A model generated the notes under the pieces. That model made no database searches. It was not told the DNA's origin and saw nothing but the letters and a program-made list of their open reading frames with translations. From Phoronis ovalis (Eukaryota > Phoronida > Phoronidae), in contig JAOXYB010015443.1 of NCBI GenBank assembly GCA_028565635.1, positions 1 to 13,029 on the forward strand: a stretch of 13,029 nucleotides of DNA, written 5' to 3'. Below, in pieces: positions 1-7,481 of this stretch. Each line of letters starts with the position of its first letter. Position 1 is the stretch's first letter. The position numbers were made by a program, and so were the translations under genes.

Positions 1-420
1 GGAATTCAGGATGGTGTAAGGTGGCGCTACGGTCGCAGAGTGCGAACTTTACAAGTCCCTGTGGACGGCTAACACTCCACATATATATGATAGTAAAAAA
101 AAAAAATTTCCAGAAAATTAAAAACACTGATGTAAAAGACATAAAAAAGAGAAATAAACATTAATTTTTTTTTTTTTTTTTTAAGTTCACAAGGACTAAG
201 TCTACTTCTGCGAATAAAAAAATTTAGCGATAAAACTTCATTTAAATTTTATAAAAAATTTAAATGAAGTTTTATCAGTAAATTTCATAATTGCTTCTTG
301 AGGAAAAACGGATACATTTCAACATGTTGAAGGCCACCCAAGCCTGCACATCTCATATTTTCATACTGTATGCATTAGCGCATGAGATTTAAAGTACTAA
401 CTACAAAGTGTCCAAAATAC
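1..420 (-). other. RADX intron 8 (partial)
   Basis: This follows the exon 8 donor. I looked for the next RADX exon in the phase required and found none; the frames carry stops. Bases 1-80 are a GC-richer block of unknown origin, followed by poly-A and poly-T tracts (about 97-110 and 163-182) and the 66-bp palindrome listed separately. Confidence 0.6.
220..285. repeat. 66-bp near-perfect palindrome
   Basis: The arms 229-250 and 255-276 are perfectly complementary over 22 bp around a 4-base loop. After a 2-bp mismatch, seven more bases pair (220-226 with 279-285). It is AT-rich with a GAAGTTTTATC core. It could be the relic of a foldback element. No target duplication is visible. Confidence 0.85.
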
Positions 421-651
421 CTGACATCTTGTCTGTTCTGGAAACAATATTCGATACCAGGAAGTCGCCATTCATCCTTCACGTTCCTCGGATGCACCAG
501 CTGTACATGTGCTATAGGGTGATGCTTATTAATGCTGATTTCTATGTCATACTGAGTCAGCGCCGGACGAGACACGGTGGTAGGATTTGGACCCTTATAC
601 GCTGGCTTGACAATATATCGTTCAAGGAATAAAACTGTACCCTCTCCTAAA
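421..651 (-). CDS. RADX: RADX exon 8 (end of second OB fold)
   Basis: Acceptor ATTTTTCAG, donor GTCAG|GTATTT, 231 nt, phase 2 in and out. It encodes LGEGTVLFLERYIVKPAYKG, then QYDIEISINKHHP, HVQLVHPRNVKDEWRLP and EYCFQNRQDV. The order and spacing follow vertebrate RADX (VGLVLLLQDYSVKKSY, MEICLNLRDPP, KQVKPEWRLPKL, HRFTTRSEL). This is one of the two best-conserved exons in the window. Confidence 0.95.
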
Positions 652-3600
652 CTGAAAAATAAATTTGATTTAATTAGAAATCAAGTGCATTTCTGCAGAG
701 TTTTTATGGGATATAAAAACCGAGCGAGCATGTTACAGTTGTCTTAAAATAACATATGATGTGAAACATTTGATGCAATAAAGACACACAATATCCTCAA
801 AATAAGTCTGCTGGTTTATTTGTAAAAGTTTTAACTTATTTCAAGAAACGACATTTTACCTTTTGTTTTATTTGCTGAATGCAAACATAAAAAATATTAT
901 GCCTCACCTATTATATAGTTCTAGACAAGCACGGTTCCACAGAACACACAGACAGCAACCAGTTCTGTCGCCAACAATCATTTGAGCCTAAAATTATAAA
1001 CTGAATGTTTAGGTCAGCTGTCAAAAACCTTTTGTGTGGTTCTGTTTTCAACTCCTTGAGAAACATTCCGCCACTTTGGGTACAGTCAAATAAAAACATG
1101 CAGCAGCTATTCCCAATGTAGCTAATACCGCAGACGTGTGATAAGTATTCTAATGTTAACTGAAACCAAGTGCACAACATTAGCCTCCTGTGGTCATTAA
1201 AAAACTTTTAACTCCGGATGTTGGCCAGTTACAGGTAGAGCATGTGTTTCTAAAAAAAAGATATATATATATGTAACAAGTTTGTTTTTTTTAAATTGAA
1301 AGCAATCTGTATACATAATAATATGACATATATCAACAATGTCGGATAACCCTTTTTTTTACCTGGTATGGCCACTTATCATCTTTGTCAGGTTTCCCAT
1401 AATTCCTGGGCCTTCTCTTCTCTAAAACTTGCACAATGAGAGGTTGATCAGGCCTTTGGTTAGCTTGTCGATGACTTGACAGGTCTTTTATTGAAGTGCA
1501 GATGTTATAATGATAACCTCTGGGATTATATTCTGGTCTTTCTGTCGAACAAAAATCGGGGGATGACATACAATGCATTTTAATTGGTTAGGCCGGCAAT
1601 CTTAATACTGTGATTATCATCAAGGAAATTTTTTTGGTGACATTGTCAACCGGTATCTGGTTATAAGCATCTGTCTATGTATCTGAGGGGAGGTACATTT
1701 GGGACTGCCCGTTACTGAGTAATATACCACCATGAACCAAGTTTCCAATATGGAAGGCAAATAACAATGCCGACTAAAAGGGATTTTTTACTCTAAGGTC
1801 AATCTCAGTTTTTCTGAATCATATTTTCAAAATAATGTACTTCTGTAGTGTTCATGCAGGGTTGCCAACCTAAAGCCAAATTTAATGAGTAGATTTATTC
1901 AGGAATTTCTTAGCATCTGTAACGCATCAATATAATGATGTGGGGGGGGGGGGTTTCACCGCTATACCCCTATGGGTATGGGCATGTCTTTTTATTAGTT
2001 AGTTCCCTAGAAGTATCATTAATAAATAGATGCAATTGTATGTACATCTTGTCTTATATATTCATATACCTGTCAACTATCACAAGGTCACCATTTTTCA
2101 CTTCATTTCATATTTAAGAACATTGTTTGATTGCAGTTAACATATGATATTTTGTACATGAATGAGTGAAACATTGCAAAAAGTTACTGTCTCAGATTGT
2201 ATCGTTGCACCACGGACCTGATTATTATAAAACTTAAATCATTTTAAAATACTTAAATGATTCAACATAGCACCGAATTGTCTAATTCACTTAATGAAAT
2301 ATATTACTATTTACTTTCATATCATAAACAAAAATGGCGTCCTTTCAGCAGCTATGACTAGAATAATGTTTTTGTAACAATTTGATACGAAAGTAAAAAG
2401 TGCGTAGAAATAGCATGATTTAGTACAATGAGTGTGTAGAAATAGCATGATTTAGTACAATGAGTGTGTAGGAGATTTTGATGGTAGAAGAGCATAGAAT
2501 TGGTATCACTGTCCATGTTTGATTTTATGAATGTTTAAACTGTCAAATTATTACATTATTATTTAACGAAAAAGGGATTAACTAGGAAATTATCTTCCGA
2601 CAATGGTGATTTTTGCACTGAAGCGACACCAAAATTAAACCTTGTTTAACGGGCGTAACCACTTCAAATTTTGTATTATTTTTTTAATAAACCTTGTTTA
2701 ACGGGCGTAACCACTTCAAATTTTGTATTATTTTTTTAATAAACCTTGTTTAACGGGCATGACAAAAAAAGAATTAGTACGATAAAAACAAATTATTATT
2801 TTTTTCTTTTCACTCTAAAAAAAGCATGACCGACTCATTTTTAAAGGTTTTCACTCAGTAAACACTTTTTTTTAAATAAAAAATTTTAAAAAGCAGGCTG
2901 ACCAACTCAATAATTTATCTTTTTGGTGTGGCCTTATTCTTAGTATATCTGTAATTTGAAGATTGAAAGAGAGCTCTAGTTGGGCTGCGATTATGTTTTT
3001 ACGATAACATTACAATTTAACACTACAAAGGCAACCACATGGTTCGGACAAAATGATTTGTAACATTTGAATATTTCACTCACCTTTCCTTGACCAAACA
3101 CTTCTAGACTGCTCTTCATTGGACCACATGTTCAAATAACCACCTCTACTTCCTGTTAGTGGAACATTTTCCATACCGCGATCTGTAGATGAGTCAACCC
3201 ATAATACGCGTGCTAAAATTATTAATGTTCATTCATGTCCCGGAATTAGTTCAACATAAACTAGACTGCACTCAGTAGAGGTCCGACAGGTCATGGTCCA
3301 CACAGTACCAATATCTAATCAATTTGTCCTTGTGACACACCTGACCCATCCACTAAGTTCTGTCCAAATGAGTCCACAATTTTTTAGATATCTTGATAAC
3401 AAAAAGACAGCCAGAGACAGACAAACAGATGTGCGCAGAAGTAATAGCTCAAGGCAAGCCTGCAATTATTACAGAGCTTATTATCAACTGAACACTGCAT
3501 CTTGTATCCTGTTGTTTATATTATTACTATTAATGAACAAAGAAGTGGCTTTTTATGGTTTTTAATTTAAATATACTCTCAGAACAAAAAACATAAAATT

Positions 3601-6273
3601 AAGAGATATACAAGCATGTAAAGTGTTCTCCGCAAAAAACTTTTACTTGTTTAGCACGCCAATGAACTTTAGTACATAAACCTTGTATTACTTTATCAAC
3701 ATTTTATCTATCCATGTTCGGGGTTTACATAAATAATACCATTGGCCCTGGAACATGTATACACTATTTTATGGAGAACACGGATGTCTACATGGTAAAA
3801 AAATAAAAACATTAAATGAATCACAAATACTAATCATCTTACCATCAAGACTTAATCTTCTATAGTTTGATTGTAAAATCTCTAACTCTTCAATAACAAT
3901 AAAATCCTCGCCATTAATAATTTCTTCATTAACTTTTAGAGCACACTGTGTAAGGCAAATTAAACTGCCTGGGCAGAGCTAAAAAAAATAATAAATGAAC
4001 CAGAAAAGATTTATTGTTGAACAATTTATAAATTATATTCATACAGCAATTCTTAACAATGTTTGGCGAATACCAATTTAATAAATTAATAAAAATTAAT
4101 ATATTATTTGCACATTTCAGATACATGTATTTCTTTATACTTTATACGTGGTACCAAGGGAATATCAATGATGCGCACTGTGAGTCAGTTTCTGCTGAAA
4201 CATGAACAGACTTTTATACTGGTGAATGTAAATTATTTTCAAACTGTCCATTCCAGAATGATAAATACAAACCTTCCTTGTCTGTACTAAATGATTATAT
4301 TTTGTGGAAAGCACACATTTCAATTTATTTCTATCATCTTTCAGAACAATATCATATGCATCAATCCATTCATTATTGGCTTGAACTGTGAACTTCTTGA
4401 AAGAAGGGTCGATCAAATATCTGTGAATTGACATCACCTTTAATAAATCAACTTATTAATACAACATCATATCATATATATAAGAAGTTTTATCCAAAAT
4501 TTTTTTATGCAAAGTTTTTGTAAATTCAAAACACCTGGGGCGCGTACCATATGGGTACTTACATATTTCGTTCAAACTGGATTATATAGTCTCGCTGGGT
4601 TCTAGGAAATAATGATACACGTACAAGCACATGGTCAGATAAGAAGACCCTGACCATATTTAGTGAGCTTAAAACGTCCAAAGACAACAAGTAAACTCAT
4701 AACTTTAGACAATCACCTGGGGAGAGGAATTAAGCTAAGTCAGTCTTGAATTGAGTAGGAATATGTCACTGAAGCTCCAAAAAACTTGACTATGTTTTAA
4801 CTACTAGGTATTAATGTCAAAATGTAAGTCCATTTTTCTGTATGGTCAAATAAAGGAAATCTGACGGTGAGACAATGCGTTTTTTTATAAACATATTCAT
4901 TTGTAATTTTTTTCAGGTTGAGCATTCAACATGCATACATCAATTGTTAATCAACGTACTTTCATCATACATTATTCAACATTGAGGGCTGTAGGGGGGG
5001 AAGTTGCAAGCAGCGAGCGTTGTGGTCTATTAAGTCCGAGCACGCAAGCATCCATTTGATTCTTAAATGCGAGCAGCAAGCTTTTTGTTTTCAGTGCCCT
5101 TTTTTTGCTTGCCTATTTTTTTTACTTGACTCATAAAAGGGAACAGACTCTTAAGTGCGAGCAAGGAGCATTTGCAATTCTTAAGTGGAGCAACACCCCT
5201 GAACATTAATCTACATGTTCAACGTACATACATCAAACATAAATCAACGTAATATAATGCCGATTCTGGATACAGACCCAGTCAGTTGTAAGTTTGGAAC
5301 CAAATTTAATTTTTTGTTTTCATTTTAACCGTGGATGATGAGGGACTGCATTGACAAACTAATTTTTTTCAGGTTTAGTATCCAAAGTACATCCAACAAA
5401 CATTAATCACGTACATCCATCAAACGTTAATTAATCTCTATGTTAAACGTACTGGAGGCTTCTTAATACGAACCAAATCAGTTCTTGACTAATGATGTGA
5501 CAGGTGTTTTTAGCTATAAGGGTGCTTTATTAGTGTTACCAAAAGGGGTATATTTTTAGTCAAGATTTTTAGCCATCCCTGTGCTTACCTTGCGGGATTC
5601 ATCACAGTCGTAATAACAGGCCCATCAATGGTCTCTTGATGCATTGGTCCTAACACTTTTCTATTCATACAAATCTACATATTGAATGTGCATGTATATA
5701 TAAATATAAGTCTGACAGATGGTTATAAAAAAATCAGTGAAAATCAATGTAGATGCCTGGGAGATGCCATTACGATCGCTTCATATTTATTGAGTTATTA
5801 AATTCATTAATTCAACAAATATTGCTCCACAAGAAATATTTATATATTTTTACTTGAAAAATAAAACATAAAAATAAAAAACTAAGACCATAATTGGCAT
5901 TGGAGCATTAATTGTTATGAGGGAATTTTAATCGTTTTTGTTAATTTCGAAAGACGATGGTTTTTGAATAGGAAAGTGTTAGGACCAATACGTTGGACCT
6001 ATTATTAGGACTAGGGAGAAAAATGCCCAGAAATTAGCAAATTAAATGCCCCACCCCCAAAAAGTCACTTCAACATTCTGAAAATATTTCAATGAAGGAA
6101 AAACTGAAAGGGTAGCCCTTTTTCAAACCCAATTAAGGAAAAGAATATTTCTTGGTCTTCTACACTTTATTACCCACCACGACATTAACTGGTTCATATT
6201 CACCACCAAACTCTAATTCTTCCAGAATTTCTTTCAAGTTGTACAAACACCGTTTTGAAACGTCCGCCGCCAT
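421..6273 (-). CDS. RADX: RADX-like single-stranded DNA-binding protein, eight exons, 3' part outside window
   Basis: RADX is an RPA1-like nuclear protein that binds single-stranded DNA through OB folds and limits RAD51 at stalled replication forks (known from vertebrates). The exons, read in order, are listed separately below. Exons 2 to 8 join with matching phases into one open frame of about 360 residues with no stop. Diagnostic matches to vertebrate RADX, from memory, are: a PVxTVxxxxRYL start to the first OB fold; YDIVLKDD against YDVTISDG; the linker GGYLNMWSNEE against SHYLALWNNED; NYGKPDK against YYGKPDK in the second OB fold; and VKDEWRLP against VKPEWRLP. Vertebrate RADX is about 855 residues, so a little under half is here; the stop codon lies beyond base 1. 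The start codon at 6273 has a good context (A at -3, G at +4). Identity is secure. The exon 1-2 junction and the exon 7 acceptor are the weak points. Confidence 0.9.
652..1028 (-). other. RADX intron 7
   Basis: AT-rich spacer between exons 7 and 8. Apart from the splice sites I see no repeat, RNA gene or second exon. Confidence 0.6.
1029..1159 (-). CDS. RADX: RADX exon 7 (second OB fold, divergent)
   Basis: Acceptor TTGGTTTCAG, donor AAAAG|GTTTTT, 131 nt, phase 0 in and phase 2 out, which fits both neighbours exactly. The 3' end joins exon 8 to read PHKSLGEGTVLFLERY, against WYKSLRVGLVLLLQDY in vertebrates. The middle (FLFDCTQSGGMFL) matches the FLEVADSSG strand only loosely. About 16 to 20 residues before it have no clear vertebrate counterpart. 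The donor is weak. The 3' end is firm; a different acceptor remains possible. Confidence 0.65.
1258..1273. repeat. AT microsatellite in RADX intron 6
   Basis: A short run of alternating A and T (about 8 dinucleotides) next to an A-run. It lies in the 203-base intron between exons 6 and 7. Confidence 0.8.
1363..1541 (-). CDS. RADX: RADX exon 6 (start of second OB fold)
   Basis: Acceptor TTTTTGTTCGACAG, donor CAG|GTAAAA, 179 nt, phase 1 in and phase 0 out. It encodes a polar tract, then PLIVQVLEKRRPRNYGKPDK and WPYQ. This lines up with [20 protein letters not shown] and EPYQ of vertebrate RADX, the entry to the second OB fold, which carries the main ssDNA-binding surface. The basic cluster (KRRPR) is kept. 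Confidence 0.95.
2404..2467. repeat. 32-bp direct tandem duplication
   Basis: Two identical 32-base copies beginning GTAGAAATAGCATG abut at 2435/2436. The first four bases of a third copy follow. The perfect identity suggests a recent duplication or a minisatellite allele. Confidence 0.95.
2637..2758. repeat. 52-bp tandem repeat, 2.3 copies
   Basis: The unit begins AAACCTTGTTTAACGGGC and ends in a T-run. The copies start at 2637, 2689 and 2741; the third is cut after 18 bases. The two complete copies look identical. It lies about 170 bases from the 32-bp duplication. Confidence 0.95.
3084..3182 (-). CDS. RADX: RADX exon 5 (linker)
   Basis: Acceptor ATCTACAG, consensus donor GTGAGT, 99 nt, phase 1 in and out. 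It encodes a linker with PLTGSRGGYLNMWSNEE and SVWSRK. This matches the vertebrate RADX linker PLRGGKSHYLALWNNED. The exon is too short to stand out as an ORF; the phase match on both sides and the conserved W supply the support. Confidence 0.9.
3183..3842 (-). other. RADX intron 4
   Basis: A 660-base intron. Its right half is plain AT-rich sequence. Its left half holds a block (about 3270-3480) resembling a dispersed mollusc repeat, listed separately. Confidence 0.65.
3270..3480 (+). repeat. probable dispersed repeat with GACAGAC-type tail
   Basis: The block runs through GGTCATGGTCCACACAGTACC, TTGTGACACACCTGACC and AGATATCTTGATAACAAAAAG, then GACAGCCAGAGACAGAC. From memory this order (GGTCATGG..., CTTGTGACACA..., AGATATC, GACAGAC-rich end) is typical of a repeat scattered through bivalve introns. 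It also opens a 90-codon frame, which I take as chance. The boundaries are approximate. Confidence 0.45.
3843..3978 (-). CDS. RADX: RADX exon 4 (end of first OB fold)
   Basis: The acceptor is a run of T ending in TTTAG; the donor is GATG|GTAAGA. It is 136 nt, phase 0 in and phase 1 out. It encodes LCPGSLICLTQCALKVNEE, then FIVIEELEILQ, the last strands of the first OB fold. It corresponds to the vertebrate stretch with ISRVSCLYNEKRIG and LCIDNVH. It ends in a short polar segment (SNYRRLSLD). Confidence 0.9.
4273..4420 (-). CDS. RADX: RADX exon 3 (first OB fold)
   Basis: Acceptor ATTCACAG, donor AAG|GTTTGT, 148 nt, phase 2 in and phase 0 out. It completes the Arg codon of exon 2 and reads YLIDPSFKKF, then AYDIVLKDD, KLKCVLSTKYNHLVQTRK. 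This matches the first OB-fold strands of RADX (RYL, YDVTISDG, YQEKCYLDPSLNSLV). Confidence 0.92.
4421..5588 (-). other. RADX intron 2
   Basis: A 1.2-kb intron. Its middle and right parts are filled by two families of degenerate short repeats (4904-5432), listed separately. The left part (4421-4900) is AT-rich with no visible feature beyond a 5-bp hairpin at GTACCATATGGGTAC (about 4546). Confidence 0.6.
4904..5432. repeat. degenerate interspersed repeats, two interleaved families
   Basis: Family one starts TAATTTTTTTCAGGTT and continues with a CAACGTACATACATCA-like stretch. It is seen at 4904-4958 and 5360-5413, with partial copies at 5217-5252 and 5410-5432. Family two has a TTCTTAAGTGCGAGCA core. 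It is seen at 5027-5050, 5059-5081, 5148-5170 and 5177-5194. The copies differ by substitutions and small gaps, so this is old. Confidence 0.7.
5589..5674 (-). CDS. RADX: RADX exon 2
   Basis: It ends with GPVITTVMNPA plus two bases of an Arg codon, then the strong donor GTAAGC. This aligns with the VPVTVLAVQRYL stretch that opens the first OB fold in vertebrate RADX. The 5' edge is ambiguous. An acceptor TATGTAG gives a start at 5674 (phase 0, pairs with the GTGGGT donor). An acceptor GTGTTAG gives a start at 5649 (phase 1, pairs with the GTAATA donor) and a protein length closer to vertebrates. An in-frame TAG directly upstream of 5674 excludes a longer exon. The bases 5643-5666 belong to an inverted repeat. 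Confidence 0.8.
5643..5989. mobile_element. MITE-like inverted-repeat element overlapping RADX exon 2
   Basis: Bases 5643-5666 and 5966-5989 are inverted copies matching 23 of 24, with the end ATTGGTCCTAACAC. They enclose about 300 AT-rich bases without coding potential. I do not see a convincing target-site duplication, and weak similarity continues a few bases beyond both ends. An inverted duplication of the exon edge is therefore an alternative. The left arm overlaps the 5' part of RADX exon 2. Confidence 0.5.
5675..6173 (-). other. RADX intron 1
   Basis: About 0.5 kb, mostly occupied by the inverted-repeat element. The rest (5990-6173) is plain sequence with a short C-rich stretch near 6050. 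The exact ends depend on which donor and acceptor pair is used. Confidence 0.6.
6178..6273 (-). CDS. RADX: RADX exon 1 (start codon)
   Basis: It encodes MAADVSKRCLYNLKEILEEL followed by an acidic stretch and PVNVV, comparable to the N-terminal helix of RADX ahead of the first OB fold. Two donors are possible. GTGGGT after 6178 leaves phase 0 (96 nt). GTAATA after 6174 leaves phase 1 (100 nt). Each works with a different acceptor of exon 2, so the end is uncertain by 4 bases. Confidence 0.8.
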
Positions 6274-6276
6274 TTC
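6266..6276 (-). promoter_or_regulatory. YY1-like site over the RADX start codon
   Basis: On the minus strand GAAATGGCGGC fits the YY1 consensus AANATGGCGGC. The ATG inside it is the RADX initiation codon, an arrangement known from many animal promoters with short leaders. Confidence 0.5.
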
Positions 6277-6317
6277 TGATTTGTTTATGAAGTAGAGTGA
6301 CCCCTATCGGTGAAAAC

Positions 6318-6358
6318 GGAAACAAATAATGTTCGAAATGTTCGAAGCATTTGTTTCC
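6318..6358. repeat. 10-bp perfect inverted repeat in the divergent promoter
   Basis: GGAAACAAAT (6318-6327) is mirrored by ATTTGTTTCC (6349-6358). Between them TTCGAA occurs twice, nine bases apart. The arms contain a TTGTTT forkhead-type core. It lies 45 to 85 bases upstream of the RADX start. Confidence 0.8.
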
Positions 6359-6388
6359 TTCCTAGCTTTCACAACTTTTTCACTCACA

Positions 6389-6400
6389 GTACACGTGTAC
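6389..6400. promoter_or_regulatory. palindromic E-box
   Basis: GTACACGTGTAC is a perfect 12-bp palindrome centred on CACGTG, the site for bHLH-zip factors such as USF and MYC/MAX. It lies between the two genes, 84 bases before the CRE. Confidence 0.45.
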
Positions 6401-6483
6401 ACTAACTTTGGAGCAGAAGTAATCTTAGAATTGTATTGTACCAAGACTAAAATTCATATTTTTCTCAAGTAGTCACATACTCA

Positions 6484-6491
6484 TGACGTCA
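6484..6491. promoter_or_regulatory. full CRE (TGACGTCA)
   Basis: The perfect 8-bp CREB/ATF palindrome shares its last base with the X-box that follows. It sits 211 bases from the RADX start codon. Full CREs are characteristic of CpG-type promoters with divergent transcription. Confidence 0.55.
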
Positions 6492-6505
6492 CTTCCGATG
6501 GCAAC
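6491..6505 (+). promoter_or_regulatory. RFX X-box with overlapping ETS core
   Basis: ACTTCC-GAT-GGCAAC fits the X-box consensus RYYNYY(1-3)RRNRAC with a 3-base spacer. RFX factors acting on X-boxes drive ciliary genes, and NPHP3 is one. The first half site is also an ETS core (CGGAAGT on the minus strand). It directly abuts the CRE, giving a CRE-ETS-X-box composite of 22 bases. Confidence 0.6.
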
Positions 6506-6554
6506 TATGGAGGAATTTAGAAATGTTTTGGGAATTTTGGCTGAAGATTTATAG
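6498..6554 (+). other. short upstream ORF in the putative NPHP3 leader exon
   Basis: A start codon at 6498 with G at +4 opens an 18-codon frame beginning MATMEEF and ending in TAG. A second in-frame ATG follows at 6507. If transcription starts upstream it is an upstream ORF of NPHP3. If it starts inside the X-box it is absent from the mRNA. Confidence 0.3.
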
Positions 6555-7481
6555 GCAGTATGTCGTTGATACGGTAGATTTACGAAGATATATATCATAA
6601 GGTAATAGCTATTGGTTGGTTAATTCTATAAAATACAATTATTACTCAAACTTTGCCATATTTTAATGGAAATTTAAAATTTGTCCCGAACTTTATGTAA
6701 TAGTAATACTCCGGCGCAAGGTGACTTTTACTAGTTTTAGCCCAATATTGCAATAAAGTGTACAAGATGGAAATTTCACGTTGGTCTGAGTGGTAATGGA
6801 TTTGTATGCCAAAAGTCGCTTTGAGGAGTATTAATCAAGCATCAAGTGGCAGATAACACAAGAAGAAGTCTCTGAGACAAACAAGACAACAATTTTGGTT
6901 TAAATTTATTGAATATTTTGACATAGTGAGTGTTTTGCAAGAGGCCAACTTCTACTGGTTTTAACACTATCTGGTCCTACGGTAGTAGGGTCATGCAGCC
7001 AGGACTAAAGCTATATGTACCTAAAACACAGCCGGGGATTATATCAGACGGACTACTGTTTATACTATTCTAGCAGCCAGACTAGCACTAAGCAATGCAG
7101 TATAAAACTCATTGGCAGACAGAGACATCCTAGAAATCATCATACATCGTATTAAACATGTATATACTATATTCAAATTCTGTTCTTTTGTAACTAACTA
7201 GAACTCGTTTCACACAGCAATACTTTAGATGGTCCTGACAGATTTACTATTAAAGGGTATGAAAATAGAATTACCCTTTCTAGATACCAAACAATAGGTT
7301 TACACATTTTTAACCAGAAATGTGAATTTTGACAAACATGCAATAGGTGTTTAAGAGAAATGTTTAGCAATATCATCTCTTGATCTGATTCTTGCATATA
7401 ATAGCTAGCTTTACAACCTACCATGTCTGCAGATATTTGGGTGTACATCTGCACATCTGTAGATCTGAATTTGTCTTTCAG

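Larger units (their letters stand above)
1542..3083 (-). other. RADX intron 5
   Basis: A 1.5-kb AT-rich intron. It holds a 12-base G run (1942-1953), the 32-bp and 52-bp tandem repeats, and homopolymer T/A tracts. No extra exon is needed, since exons 5 and 6 join in phase, and none was seen. Confidence 0.7.

Noticed and set aside
1-60. possible RADX exon 9 (frame reading GLVKFALCDRSATL on the minus strand)
   Set aside because: The phase required after exon 8 gives an early stop. The open frame does not match the next RADX segment convincingly.
911-1180. 89-codon minus-strand frame as an independent gene
   Set aside because: Its central part is RADX exon 7; the ends run into introns on both sides.
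1942-1953. 12-base G run as a G-quadruplex
   Set aside because: A single run without three further G tracts nearby; more likely a homopolymer of uncertain length.
3929-4126. 65-codon minus-strand frame
   Set aside because: It overlaps RADX exon 4 in another frame and begins in the intron; the spliced RADX frame explains the region.
6780-6850. tRNA-like A-box (TGGTCTGAGTGG) suggesting a tRNA or SINE head
   Set aside because: No B-box (GGTTCGANNCC) at the right distance and no cloverleaf arms.
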